Shown here piece by piece: positions 43,473 to 53,455 of a DNA stretch of 64,000 nt. The stretch is from contig CAKPRA010000002.1 of the NCBI GenBank assembly GCA_934180065.1, positions 39,374 through 103,373 on the forward strand, written 5' to 3'. The position numbers and the translations under genes were made by a program. The first letter of the stretch is position 1, and the number at the start of each line of letters is the position of its first letter. Source of the stretch: an uncultured Clostridia bacterium. Its GTDB lineage: Bacteria; Bacillota; Clostridia; TANB77; CAG-508. Below the pieces are notes generated by a model, which made no database searches, was not told the DNA's origin, and saw only the letters and a program-made list of their open reading frames with translations.

Positions 43473-44474
43473 CTATTTATATTCATATCCCATATGATCA
43501 TATGCTGCCTTTAATGGTACTCTTCCTCTACTTGTTCTAGAAATAAATCCAATTTGAAGCAAATATGGCTCATAAACATCCTCTAGTGTATCTACTTCTT
43601 CACCAATAGTTGTTGCCAATGCATCAATTCCTACAGGCTTACCTCCGTATTTTTCTATCATTGTTTCAAGTATTTTCCTATCAATTTCATCTAATCCTAA
43701 TTCATCTATTTCAAGTCTATTTAATGCTATCTTTGTTAACTTTATATCAATATCATTATTAGAAAAAACTATTGCATAATCTCTAACTCTTTTTAATAAT
43801 CTATTTGCAATTCTTGGTGTTCCTCTTGATCTTCTAGCAATCTCTTCTGCTGATTTTTCATCTATATTTACATTTAATATTTTTGCTGTTCTTTTTACAA
43901 TAGATTTTAATTCATCAATATTATATAGCTCTAATCTATTTACAATTCCAAACCTATCTCTAAGAGGTGTTGATAAAGATCCAGCTTTTGTTGTTGCTCC
44001 TATTAATGTAAATTTAGGAATATCAATTCTTATGGATCTAGCTGTTGGACCTTTACCAATAACAATATCCAATGTGAAATCTTCTAGTGCTGGATATAAT
44101 ATTTCCTCAACATTTTTATTTAATCTATGAATTTCATCTATAAAAACAACATCATTTTCTTTTAAATTTGTAAGTAAAGCTGCAAGATCACCTGCCTTTT
44201 CAATTGCCGGTCCTGATGTTACCTTTATATTTGACTCCATTTCATTTGCAATAATATTTGCTAATGTTGTCTTTCCTAGACCAGGAGGCCCATATAGTAA
44301 AACATGGTCAAGCTGCTCCCCTCTCTTTTTTGCTGCTTCAATATATATTTTCATATTTTCTTTTACCTTTGATTGACCAATATATTCATCTAGCATCTTC
44401 GGTCTTATTGATGATTCAAGATTTTCTTCTATTCCATCTTCTAATTCAGGTCTCATTAATTGATTATTATCCAT
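43473..44474 (-). CDS. ruvB: Holliday junction DNA helicase RuvB
   Basis: AAA+ motor of the RuvAB branch-migration complex. Walker A YGPPGLGKTTLA, Walker B DEIHRLN, sensor ATTKAGSLSTPLRDRFG, arginine motif RSRGTPRIANRLLKRVRDYA, and a winged-helix C-terminus ending ISRTSRGRVPLKAAYDHMG. 333 residues. ruvA is not adjacent here, which is less usual. Confidence 0.97.
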   Translation of the reverse strand: MDNNQLMRPELEDGIEENLESSIRPKMLDEYIGQSKVKENMKIYIEAAKKRGEQLDHVLLYGPPGLGKTTLANIIANEMESNIKVTSGPAIEKAGDLAALLTNLKENDVVFIDEIHRLNKNVEEILYPALEDFTLDIVIGKGPTARSIRIDIPKFTLIGATTKAGSLSTPLRDRFGIVNRLELYNIDELKSIVKRTAKILNVNIDEKSAEEIARRSRGTPRIANRLLKRVRDYAIVFSNNDIDIKLTKIALNRLEIDELGLDEIDRKILETMIEKYGGKPVGIDALATTIGEEVDTLEDVYEPYLLQIGFISRTSRGRVPLKAAYDHMGYEYK

Positions 44475-44501
44475 AAGCTTTCCCTTTCATCAAATTATAT
44501 T

Positions 44502-46397
44502 TTACTTTAGTAAATTATTTAAAATAATTGAATTTGATATATTCATTTCAGTATTCATATATCTTTCATAATTCTTTATTTTTTCTTGTTGTTTTTCATC
44601 AAGACTAGATAAATCCAACTTTTCACCATTTTTCCTATAATACCATTCACCATTAAAATAGTACTCATCAGTAACAATTATGCCATTATTTAAACACGCA
44701 AAATCTTTGCTTCCAAACATATTTGTACCTAATGATATGCCATCTTTAACACCACTTAAATAACAAATTGTAGGTTTTATATCTAGCTTGCTTATTGTTT
44801 TATCTATAACCATATGCTCTACTCCTGGTATTCTAAGCCCACATACTGTGTTTATATAGTTAATTTCTGTTTCAACATTATTGTATTTGTGATCTACTTC
44901 TTCCAAATAATCAAGCATCTCATAATTATACATTTGCATACCATAATGGTCGCCATAAACTAAAATCATAGAATTATCATATAAATCTTTTTCTTTTAAC
45001 TGCTCTATAAACTTTCCAAATTGATTATCTGCATAATTTACAGCTTCCAAATAATTTCCAAAATATGTATCTTTAAATTTACCAACATCTATATCAATAT
45101 ATTCATATTTATTATCTAAGCCCGGTAAATCAAAAGCAGTATGTGACGAAGCTGAAACAATATTTATAAAAAATGGCTTATTTACTTTTTCTACATTTTT
45201 TATAACTTGATTATACAAAGATTCGTCAGATATCCAGCCATTAATAAGAGTGCTATCTTCATCAAAATTATCAATAAAATCCAACTCATCAATATCTAAT
45301 TTTCCATATACATTATTTCTATTCCAAAACTCTCCATAATTACCATGTGTATACATTGTATAATATCCGCTCTGTTTATATTCTCCATAGAAATCATCAT
45401 ATTCATTAGCACTATATTGCGCAAATGCCATACCATTTTCCAATGGATATAATGATGACATTGTAGAATGTTCTGAATCGGCAGTTGTTGAGTAACTTTG
45501 TATTATCATATTTTTAAAATATATATTTTCATTCATAAACTTATTTAAATTTGGAGTTATTTCTTTTCCGTTTATTTCTTTATATAGTAGAAAATTTTGA
45601 AAAGATTCCAATTGTAATACAATTACATTTTTTCCTTTTGCAATATCTTTTAAATTATATAAATCTTCTTGATAATTTTCACTGTATTCATTCTTTAATT
45701 TGTCATACTCAATCATCATTTCTCCATTTGTTGCATATTTAGCTGTTTTCTTTAAGTTCATATTTGTTTTAAAATCTAAATAATGAAATGTATATACAGT
45801 ACCTAGCTCTAATTGCATTTTTTTATTATATACATGGCTTTGAGATGCTTCAACATATGTAGGAATTGTAGAGCAATAAATTGTCATCATTACTGAAAAA
45901 TAAACTATTGCTGATTTCCACCCCTTTGTTTTTGTCTTCTCTAATTTTATAAATTTAGTAATCAAAAGCATTATGATTACTATAATATCTAAGAAGTAAA
46001 AGATTTGCGCTTTATTTAATAAATCTTTTAACACAGCACTAATCTGCTCCGAATACTGCAAATTACTAACTTGAGAAATAGAAATCAAACTAGATGAATA
46101 AGTATAATATAAATTATCTGCAAAAGCAATTAAACTAAAAACTAAATCTACAAATAGTGCAAGAAAAAATCTTAGTCTATTTTTTCTAAATAAGAACAAT
46201 ACAGAAACTATAAACATGGAAAAAATAAATGTTTTAGCTAAGAGCTCTTTATTAATGGAATCTGATATATATATTGTCAATTTATAAAAAATAGCGGTTT
46301 TTATAAATAAAAGAAAGCCAATTATTATTATAAATAGCTCTGAATTTATTATTTTATTGCAATATTCCTTAATTCGATTAAATACTATCTTTTTCAT
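44502..46397 (-). CDS. ltaS: LTA-synthase family sulfatase-type phosphotransferase
   Basis: 631 residues: five predicted membrane helices (about 10-175), then an extracellular sulfatase fold. LQLESFQN gives the metal Glu, SYSTTADSEHSTMSSLYP the catalytic Thr, and LVYGDHYG metal ligands. In Gram-positives such proteins transfer phosphoglycerol groups for lipoteichoic acid. The actual polymer here is inferred. It stands near TagO-like and Alg13/14-like genes, consistent with cell-envelope glycopolymer synthesis. Confidence 0.9.
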   Translation of the reverse strand: MKKIVFNRIKEYCNKIINSELFIIIIGFLLFIKTAIFYKLTIYISDSINKELLAKTFIFSMFIVSVLFLFRKNRLRFFLALFVDLVFSLIAFADNLYYTYSSSLISISQVSNLQYSEQISAVLKDLLNKAQIFYFLDIIVIIMLLITKFIKLEKTKTKGWKSAIVYFSVMMTIYCSTIPTYVEASQSHVYNKKMQLELGTVYTFHYLDFKTNMNLKKTAKYATNGEMMIEYDKLKNEYSENYQEDLYNLKDIAKGKNVIVLQLESFQNFLLYKEINGKEITPNLNKFMNENIYFKNMIIQSYSTTADSEHSTMSSLYPLENGMAFAQYSANEYDDFYGEYKQSGYYTMYTHGNYGEFWNRNNVYGKLDIDELDFIDNFDEDSTLINGWISDESLYNQVIKNVEKVNKPFFINIVSASSHTAFDLPGLDNKYEYIDIDVGKFKDTYFGNYLEAVNYADNQFGKFIEQLKEKDLYDNSMILVYGDHYGMQMYNYEMLDYLEEVDHKYNNVETEINYINTVCGLRIPGVEHMVIDKTISKLDIKPTICYLSGVKDGISLGTNMFGSKDFACLNNGIIVTDEYYFNGEWYYRKNGEKLDLSSLDEKQQEKIKNYERYMNTEMNISNSIILNNLLK

Positions 46398-46429
46398 AAT
46401 TCCCCCATAATTTCAAATATTGGCACATT

Positions 46430-46909
46430 TTAGTTATTATCAATAAAATTTTCAACTATTGAAACTACATTGCTTTTATTGTTTTCAAATTTTTTAGGTT
46501 TAAAGTCTTTCATTTCTAATATAATATTTCCTAATTCATTTAAGTCAAGAGCATATTTAACATATCCATCTTGTTCGAATTTTTTTGCAATTTGAAGTTG
46601 ATGATTATTTACATGCTCTCCATATTTTTTTTGTCTTGGAACAACAATGACTTTTTTGCCTTTTTTTAATGAAGCAATAATAGATCCAACTCCTCCATGA
46701 GTTATTATAAGATCTGCTTTATCAATCAATTCGAATAATTTTTCTTTATCAATAAAATCAAATATTTTCATATCTTTAGAATCAAATTTCGTAAAACCTG
46801 CTTGAACAACGACTTCATCTTCTATTACTTTATTATCAATATTTTCTTGAACTGCTTTAAGCAATCTTGTAAAATCATTATTTTGAGTTCCCAATAAAAC
46901 TAAAACCAT
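46430..46909 (-). CDS. Alg13/PssE-like glycosyltransferase catalytic subunit
   Basis: 159 residues, the C-terminal UDP-sugar-binding half of a GT28-type enzyme: LVLLGTQNNDF start, ADLIITHGGVGSIIASLKKGKKVIVVPR and YGEHVNNHQLQIAKKFEQDGY. It is the partner of the following Alg14-like gene; in streptococci the analogous pair adds a second sugar to a lipid-linked polysaccharide precursor. 20 nt gap to the Alg14-like gene. Confidence 0.88.
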   Translation of the reverse strand: MVLVLLGTQNNDFTRLLKAVQENIDNKVIEDEVVVQAGFTKFDSKDMKIFDFIDKEKLFELIDKADLIITHGGVGSIIASLKKGKKVIVVPRQKKYGEHVNNHQLQIAKKFEQDGYVKYALDLNELGNIILEMKDFKPKKFENNKSNVVSIVENFIDNN

Positions 46910-46929
46910 ATTTTTTTCTCCATTTCATT

Positions 46930-47403
46930 TTATCCATATATTGAACCACCATATACTGCTTTTGGATATAAATCTAACATCTCTTTCCATTGTACTATAA
47001 ACAAATTCGCTATTGGATATATCATTTTTCCAGATAATGTTTTTGATTTTGAATTTGCAAATGTTTCTATAAAAATTATTTTACACCCGAATAATTTTCC
47101 TAAATAACACATAGGCACAGCTGTATGAGTACCTGTTGTTACAATATATTTCGGTCTTATTCTGAAAAATAAATATATAGTTTTTAAACATAAATAAAAA
47201 TATTTAAAAATATATGTAAATAATTTACTTCTTGTACCATATGGTAAAAAAAATAGTTTATCTCCATATTCTTTTTTTAAATTTTCATTCGTTTTATCTC
47301 TTTCAGTAATAATATATGAGTCATATTTATTAAATAATGGCTTTAACTGCAATAGTTCACTAAAATGTCCACCTGTACTTGAAATAAATAATACTCTTTT
47401 CAT
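46930..47403 (-). CDS. Alg14/PssD-like glycosyltransferase membrane subunit
   Basis: 157 residues with SSTGGHFSELLQL at the N-terminus, an IVTTGTHTAVPMCYLGKLFG acceptor-side helix and FIETFANSKSKTLSG. This is the membrane-associated half that recruits the Alg13-like subunit. Its position right before that gene is the usual arrangement. Confidence 0.88.
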   Translation of the reverse strand: MKRVLFISSTGGHFSELLQLKPLFNKYDSYIITERDKTNENLKKEYGDKLFFLPYGTRSKLFTYIFKYFYLCLKTIYLFFRIRPKYIVTTGTHTAVPMCYLGKLFGCKIIFIETFANSKSKTLSGKMIYPIANLFIVQWKEMLDLYPKAVYGGSIYG

Positions 47404-47454
47404 AAAAAATTATTCTCCTTAAATTTCTAAAATATAATTATGTCATTATATAAT

Positions 47455-48519
47455 TTATTTATTTTTCTTCAATAAATCTTTATATCCAATTGCAAAAATT
47501 GCAATTATTAATAGTGCAAAGGAAACAGCTTTCCAAATTCCACTTTCTAATAGTATTATTGCAAACATACCTAAAGTTGTTGCAACACCATATAAAATTA
47601 ATACAGCTTCTTTTTGAGAATATCCCAACTGCATTAATCTATGATGTAAGTGACCACTATCAGGTTTAAAAATGGCCTTTAAAGATTTTCCCTTAATTAT
47701 TCTTCTAAAAATAGCAAATATTGTATCAAATATTGGTAATGCTAATACAATTAATGGTGCAATAATAACTATAATTGTATATGTTTTAGCAATACCTAAT
47801 ATTGAAATTATAGCAATTGAAAATCCTAAAAAGTTTGACCCACAATCACCCATATATGTTTTTGCAGGATTCACATTATATGGTAAAAATCCTACAATAC
47901 CACCAGCCAAAGCTGTAATTAGAATTATTGATATAACAGGTGATCCATTACTTGCAAAAATAATAAGCAATGAAACACATGCAATAAGCGTTATTCCTGA
48001 AGAAAGGCCATCTAGTCCATCTGTTAAATTAATTGCATTTGTTATTCCTACAATCCAAAACCAAGTAATTATATATTCCATTACACCATTAAGCTCTATA
48101 ATTTTATCAAAAACCGGTATATTGAAATCTCCAATTGTTATTCCAAAAGCCATTACAACTCCTGCTGCGATGGTTTGTCCTAATAATTTAACAAGAGGTT
48201 TCATACCTTTACAGTCATCTATAAAACCAACAATAGTAATGATTGCCAGTCCCAAAAAAAGTCCAATTATTTTCAAATAATATTCATCTAATGTATCTTT
48301 ACTTTCTAACTTTATTGAAATTATTAAATATATCATTGAAACAAAGAAACCTGCAATTATTCCCAATCCACCTAAACGTGGCATATTAACTTTATTTATT
48401 CTTCGCTCTTCTGGAACATCTATTGCATTTACTTTTTTAGCCAATCTCATAGAATATGGAACTATTACATATGATGTTATAAAAGCTAAGACAAATGCAA
48501 TTGCTATATCTCCCCACAT
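47455..48519 (-). CDS. tagO: Undecaprenyl-phosphate GlcNAc/MurNAc-type phosphotransferase (TagO/WecA-like)
   Basis: 354 residues with about ten membrane helices. MraY/WecA signatures: DDCKGMKPLVKLLGQ, NAINLTDGLDGLSSGI, YMGDCGSNFLGF and SGHLHHRLMQLGYSQ. The absence of a MurNAc-pentapeptide loop and the GHLHHR motif favour the WecA/TagO branch, which starts wall polymer or capsule synthesis on undecaprenyl phosphate. It follows rpiA by 16 nt. Confidence 0.9.
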   Translation of the reverse strand: MWGDIAIAFVLAFITSYVIVPYSMRLAKKVNAIDVPEERRINKVNMPRLGGLGIIAGFFVSMIYLIISIKLESKDTLDEYYLKIIGLFLGLAIITIVGFIDDCKGMKPLVKLLGQTIAAGVVMAFGITIGDFNIPVFDKIIELNGVMEYIITWFWIVGITNAINLTDGLDGLSSGITLIACVSLLIIFASNGSPVISIILITALAGGIVGFLPYNVNPAKTYMGDCGSNFLGFSIAIISILGIAKTYTIIVIIAPLIVLALPIFDTIFAIFRRIIKGKSLKAIFKPDSGHLHHRLMQLGYSQKEAVLILYGVATTLGMFAIILLESGIWKAVSFALLIIAIFAIGYKDLLKKNK

Positions 48520-48535
48520 AAATTTATCTCCTTTA

Positions 48536-49225
48536 TCACTTTATTATTTCTATATTTTTATATCCTATAAATAATCCTGATTCTATTACCCCTGGGATTA
48601 ATTTAATTTTTTTCTCTAGTTTTGAATCTATATTTAAAAATTTAACATCTAATATTAAATTATTGTTTTCTGTTATTATTGGACCATCTTTACCTTTTCC
48701 AGATCTTAATATACATTCCACGGCCCCAAGTTTCATTAACCTACTTTTTACAAATTTAACTGACTCTGGAAAACATTCTACCGGAATACAAAAATTTTGT
48801 CCTAATTTTTCGACAAACTTAGTATTATCTGCAAGAATATATACCTTCTTAGAATTTACAATATTTAATTTTTCTTTAAACATTGCTGCTCCTCTACCCT
48901 TTATTAGCCAATTATCTTTATTATATTCATCAGTACCATCAAAACTCCAATCTGGTTTATATTCCATTATAGATCCTGTAGGAATATTTAAATTATCACA
49001 TAATAATTTTATTTCATATGAAGTAGGAATTGCTATTATATTTAATTTTTCATTTTTAATTTTTTTTGCAATTTCCTTAGTCGCAATAAAAGATGTAGAG
49101 CCTGATCCAAAACCAATTGTATCACCATCTTTTACTTTATTGGCAACAATTTTAGCAATTCTTTTCTTATCTTCCTCATTTGATATAACAGAATTCCATT
49201 TTAAATCTAAATTATTCCACTTCAT
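48536..49225 (-). CDS. rpiA: Ribose-5-phosphate isomerase A
   Basis: Interconverts ribose-5-P and ribulose-5-P. GFGSGSTS for phosphate binding, SFDGTDEYN and LIKGRGAAMFKEK for the active site (usual DGADEVD, IKGGGGALLREK), and PGVIESGLF. 229 residues from the start at 49225 (GAGGA ribosome binding site 8 nt upstream); the TTG at 49246 is rejected. The sequence is diverged from common RpiA. Confidence 0.88.
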   Translation of the reverse strand: MKWNNLDLKWNSVISNEEDKKRIAKIVANKVKDGDTIGFGSGSTSFIATKEIAKKIKNEKLNIIAIPTSYEIKLLCDNLNIPTGSIMEYKPDWSFDGTDEYNKDNWLIKGRGAAMFKEKLNIVNSKKVYILADNTKFVEKLGQNFCIPVECFPESVKFVKSRLMKLGAVECILRSGKGKDGPIITENNNLILDVKFLNIDSKLEKKIKLIPGVIESGLFIGYKNIEIIK

Positions 49226-49250
49226 AATTAATTCCTCACTTTTCAATTAT

Positions 49251-50591
49251 TTAATCTTCTGAATTTACTATAATATTTTTCTTTTCGTTATATATATCTT
49301 TAACACCTTTTATAATAGCATTATACAACTTATTTAATTTCTCAGCATTTAGTTCATTTAATACAATTTTATTAGAATTATCAAAGTCTTGATTTTTTTC
49401 TAATGAATCCAAAATTTTAGTTTTTGAATTATACTCTATTTTTGAATGATCCAAAAATAATAAATAAAAACTCGTATTGATTGATTTTTCTTCATTAGAC
49501 GTTTCATTTATAATATTAATTTCTTGAATATTATTTACAATCTCATTTAAATATTGAGATATTGATATAATAAACATTCCAGAAAATGGATTTTTATTCA
49601 TAAATTCTTGTTTTATGTTTATTTTATTATTTTGTTTATCACATCTTATTTTAATTATTCTATCATCTTTTATTTTAATATTAGTTTGAATTAATTCTTT
49701 ATTTTCAACATATGCAGTTATCTCTAACAGTTTTTCATCTGTTGTTTCAATAGAATCTACTTTTTCAGCTAGTTTTAAAAACTCCTGTGATAAATTACTT
49801 ATATCAGTATATTTTGACGGAAAATTTAATAATTTTAACTTTGATGATATTAGATTTAAAGATCTGCTATCTTCAGATATACTTTTTAACAATTCCTTCA
49901 AAATCTTTTTTACATCATTTTCAGTTAAAGTAATTTTATAACCTGTTGCTGTATGAATTATATCATCTATTTTTATACCAGACTCTTCTTTAGAATAATT
50001 GCTTTTATCAATATTATTAGAAATTACTTCTGAATACTTCTCTGTCAAATAATTAACATCACTTTTTGACAAATACAACAGCTCTACATATGTTGTATAA
50101 TTAATATTATCTGGTATTATGCTTGTATCTTCTATTCCAACATTTTCAGCAAGCTCTTTTAGATTATTATTTTTAAGTGTAATATATCCATTAGCTAACT
50201 CATCGCACTTTATACCTACAAGATTGCTTTTCTTTACTAAGTTAAACTTGATTATTTCATTTTCCTTTTGTTTAAAATTTACTTTTGTAATCATGTCATT
50301 TGAATTTTGAGCATCTGTATCTGCAGTTACTGTATAAGAAACTTCTCCATTATCATATTTCAAATTACTTTTTACTGTATATGCACTATTACTTTTTCTG
50401 CTTTTAATATCTTTAATTTCTTCACTACTAAAAACCTCTGCAATTTTACTATTTTGCCTTATATATATCCAAAATTTTTGTGTATTACTTTTAAGCAAAT
50501 CTGTTTTAATATAAATAACTACTAGCACCACCATAACAATCAACAAAACTATTATGGAAATTATTAAAGCTCTATTTTTCTTCAAACCCAA
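49251..50591 (-). CDS. Membrane-anchored extracytoplasmic protein of unknown function
   Basis: 446 residues with one N-terminal membrane segment (about 8-28) and a large lysine/asparagine-rich extracellular part. No recognised domain. The overall pattern (TM anchor then alternating strands, no catalytic motif) recalls lipoprotein-like or DUF-type clostridial surface proteins. It sits between rlmB and rpiA, 11 nt from the former. Confidence 0.6.
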   Translation of the reverse strand: MGLKKNRALIISIIVLLIVMVVLVVIYIKTDLLKSNTQKFWIYIRQNSKIAEVFSSEEIKDIKSRKSNSAYTVKSNLKYDNGEVSYTVTADTDAQNSNDMITKVNFKQKENEIIKFNLVKKSNLVGIKCDELANGYITLKNNNLKELAENVGIEDTSIIPDNINYTTYVELLYLSKSDVNYLTEKYSEVISNNIDKSNYSKEESGIKIDDIIHTATGYKITLTENDVKKILKELLKSISEDSRSLNLISSKLKLLNFPSKYTDISNLSQEFLKLAEKVDSIETTDEKLLEITAYVENKELIQTNIKIKDDRIIKIRCDKQNNKINIKQEFMNKNPFSGMFIISISQYLNEIVNNIQEINIINETSNEEKSINTSFYLLFLDHSKIEYNSKTKILDSLEKNQDFDNSNKIVLNELNAEKLNKLYNAIIKGVKDIYNEKKNIIVNSED

Positions 50592-50602
50592 TATCCCCCT
50601 TA

Positions 50603-51373
50603 TTATTTTATCCTTTGTTTAACAACTTCATACATCACTATTCCAGCTGAAACTGATGCATTTAATGAAGTGATTTTTCCTTTCATAGGTATTTTTACTA
50701 GAAAATCACAATTTTCCTTTACTAATCTACTCATTCCAAATCCTTCACTACCAATAACAATTCCTATTGGCATTTTAAAATCTTGATTATAATAATATGT
50801 ATTTGTATTAATATCAGTTCCACAAATCCATAAATCATTTTCTTTCAAATATCTTATTGTTTCTGTAATATTATTTACTCTTGCAATTTTCATATGTTCA
50901 ACAGCCCCTGCTGAAACTTTATTTACAGTACTATTTACTTGTGCAGCTCTTCTTTTTGGAATTATTATTCCATGAACCCCTGCTGTTTCTGCAGTTCTAA
51001 TTATTGAACCTAAATTATGAGGATCTTCAATTCCATCTAATATTATTATAAATGGATCTTCATTTTTTTCTTTAGCCAAATTCAATATATCATCTACTTC
51101 ACAATAGTTAAATGGTGGTACAATTGCTATAACACCTTGATTATTATCAGTTTGTGACATACTGTTTATCTTACTTCTTTCAACTTCTGTAACAATAACC
51201 TTATGCTCTTTTGCTAATGCTAAAATTTTGTTTATTGAACCATGTTTTTCACCTTTAGCAACAAAAATTTTATTAATATCTCTACCTGACTCTAAAAGCT
51301 CTATTACAGAATTTCTACCTTCAACTTGGTCTGTATCCTCTGTTTTATTATTCTTAAATTTTGTATTATTCAT
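50603..51373 (-). CDS. rlmB: SpoU-family 23S rRNA 2'-O-methyltransferase (RlmB-like)
   Basis: 256 residues. An N-terminal L30e-like substrate-binding domain, then the SPOUT knot: LDGIEDPHNLGSIIRTAE, VIGSEGFGMSRLV and IPMKGKITSLNASVSAGIVMYEV. RlmB methylates G2251 in E. coli 23S rRNA; other TrmH family members methylate other positions, so the exact site is uncertain. Confidence 0.93.
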   Translation of the reverse strand: MNNTKFKNNKTEDTDQVEGRNSVIELLESGRDINKIFVAKGEKHGSINKILALAKEHKVIVTEVERSKINSMSQTDNNQGVIAIVPPFNYCEVDDILNLAKEKNEDPFIIILDGIEDPHNLGSIIRTAETAGVHGIIIPKRRAAQVNSTVNKVSAGAVEHMKIARVNNITETIRYLKENDLWICGTDINTNTYYYNQDFKMPIGIVIGSEGFGMSRLVKENCDFLVKIPMKGKITSLNASVSAGIVMYEVVKQRIK

Positions 51374-51446
51374 AATAATTTATGCAAAAATGCATAATCT
51401 CCTTTATAACATATTTAGGATTTAAACTTTGGTTCCTATAAACCAT

Positions 51447-53261
51447 TTACTCATCATCATCTAATTTTAATACAGATAAAAATGCTTCTTGCGGTATTTC
51501 AACATTACCAATCTCACGCATTTTCTTCTTTCCTCTTTTTTGTTTTTCAAGCAATTTCTTTTTTCTTGTAATATCTCCACCATAACATTTTGCTAGTACG
51601 TCTTTTCTCATTGCAGATATTGTTTCTCTTGCAATTATTTTTCCTCCAATTACAGCCTGAATTGGAATTGTAAATAAATGTCTTGGTATAACTGTTTTTA
51701 GCTTTTCAACCATTTTTTTACCTTTTTCATATGCACTATCTTTATGAACAATAAAAGACAAAGCATCTACATTTTCACCATTTACCCAAATGTCAAGTTT
51801 AACAAGGTCTGACCTTCTATATTCTTTAAGTTCATAATCAAAAGATGCATAACCTTTTGTTTTTGATTTCAAACTATCAAAAAAATCATAAATAATTTCA
51901 TTTAGTGGCAATTCATACATAAGAGTTACTCTTGTTTGGTCTAAATATTTCATATCAATAAAGATACCTCTTCTATTTTGACATATTTCCATTATATTAC
52001 CAACATAATCTTTTGGAGTTAATATTTCGGTACTCACAAAAGGCTCTTCTATAAACGAAATTTCATTTGGTGGTGGTAATTCAGAAGGATTATATAAATC
52101 AACAATTTCACCACTTGTTTTATGTACTTTATAAATAACAGATGGAGATGTAGTAATTAAACTTAAATCAAACTCTCTATCTAATCGCTCTTCTATTATT
52201 TCCAAATGCAATAATCCTAAGAATCCACATCTAAAACCAAAACCAAGTGCAGCAGAAGTTTCTTGTTCAAATTCCAAAGCAGCATCATTTAATTTCAATT
52301 TTTCAAGAGCAACTTTTAAATTCTCGTAATCACTTCCATCCATTGGATATAATCCACAATAAACCATTGGATTAACCTTTTTATATCCTGGAAGTGCATC
52401 TTTAGCTGGATTATTTTTATGAGTTATAGTATCACCAACTCGAATATCTGATAAATTTTTAATACTTGCTGCAATATATCCTACATCACCAGCTTCTAAT
52501 TTCTCACATGGTACATAAGTTCCAGGTTCAAAATATCCAACTTCAGTTACAACAAAACTTTTTTTAGAAGCCATAAGTTCAATTTCATCACCAACTTTTA
52601 CAGTTCCATCTTTTACTCTAACATATGCTAAAGCACCTTTATAATCATTGTATAATGAATCAAAAATCAAACACTTTAAATTAGCATTTTCATCCCCATC
52701 AGGTGCAGGAATATCAGTAACAATACGTTCCAAAACTTCCTCAACATTTAGTCCTGATTTTGCCGAAATACATGGTGCATCTTGTGCAGGAATACCTATT
52801 ATCTCCTCAATTTCATCTTTTATTTCTTGTGGTCTTGCATTAGGTAAATCTATTTTATTAATAACTGGTAAAATCTCTAAATTATTATCAATCGCTAAAT
52901 ATACATTAGCAAGAGTTTGAGCTTCAACACCTTGGCTACTATCAACAACAAGAATTGCCCCATCACAAGCCGCCAAACTTCTTGAAACCTCATAATTAAA
53001 ATCAACATGTCCTGGTGTATCAATTAAATTAAATTCATACTCCTCGCCATTTTTAGCCTTATACAGCATTCTAACAGCTTGAGATTTAATAGTTATACCT
53101 CTTTCACGCTCTATATCCATATTATCTAAAACTTGACTTTCCATCTCTCTTTTAGAAAGAACTCCCGTCATTTCTATTAATCTATCTGCTAAAGTTGATT
53201 TTCCGTGATCAATATGAGCTATAATACTAAAATTTCTAATGTACTTTTTTCTATCTTTCAC
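51447..53261 (-). CDS. lepA: Elongation factor 4 (LepA)
   Basis: Ribosome-associated GTPase involved in 30S biogenesis and stalled ribosomes. NFSIIAHIDHGKSTLADRLIE (G1), RERGITIKSQA, DTPGHVDF, INKIDLPNA, then domains II/III and the LepA-specific C-terminal domain (RKDVLAKCYGGDITRKKKLL). 604 residues, normal. It follows no close upstream partner. Confidence 0.98.
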   Translation of the reverse strand: MKDRKKYIRNFSIIAHIDHGKSTLADRLIEMTGVLSKREMESQVLDNMDIERERGITIKSQAVRMLYKAKNGEEYEFNLIDTPGHVDFNYEVSRSLAACDGAILVVDSSQGVEAQTLANVYLAIDNNLEILPVINKIDLPNARPQEIKDEIEEIIGIPAQDAPCISAKSGLNVEEVLERIVTDIPAPDGDENANLKCLIFDSLYNDYKGALAYVRVKDGTVKVGDEIELMASKKSFVVTEVGYFEPGTYVPCEKLEAGDVGYIAASIKNLSDIRVGDTITHKNNPAKDALPGYKKVNPMVYCGLYPMDGSDYENLKVALEKLKLNDAALEFEQETSAALGFGFRCGFLGLLHLEIIEERLDREFDLSLITTSPSVIYKVHKTSGEIVDLYNPSELPPPNEISFIEEPFVSTEILTPKDYVGNIMEICQNRRGIFIDMKYLDQTRVTLMYELPLNEIIYDFFDSLKSKTKGYASFDYELKEYRRSDLVKLDIWVNGENVDALSFIVHKDSAYEKGKKMVEKLKTVIPRHLFTIPIQAVIGGKIIARETISAMRKDVLAKCYGGDITRKKKLLEKQKRGKKKMREIGNVEIPQEAFLSVLKLDDDE

Positions 53262-53385
53262 TCTAAAAAATTCATCCTTTCAAATTAAATTTTATCCATA
53301 TTTTTCCGACATTAAAACTTCGAAATAACTAGTAATATAATAACATATTTTACCTTGTTTTATCAATAGAATCCATATATTTTTT

Positions 53386-53414
53386 AAAAGCAGTAGTTAT
53401 TAACTACTGCTTTT
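53386..53414. terminator. Bidirectional terminator-like hairpin
   Basis: AAAAGCAGTAG (53386-53396) pairs perfectly with CTACTGCTTTT (53404-53414), with U-rich flanks in both directions. It lies 42 nt after the surface-protein gene stop on the minus strand. A second weaker stem (AGGCTCTT/AAGAGCTT) lies between it and the gene. Confidence 0.8.
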
Positions 53415-53455
53415 AAATTATTCCCCAAGCTCTTGGTTAAGAGCCTGGATTATTA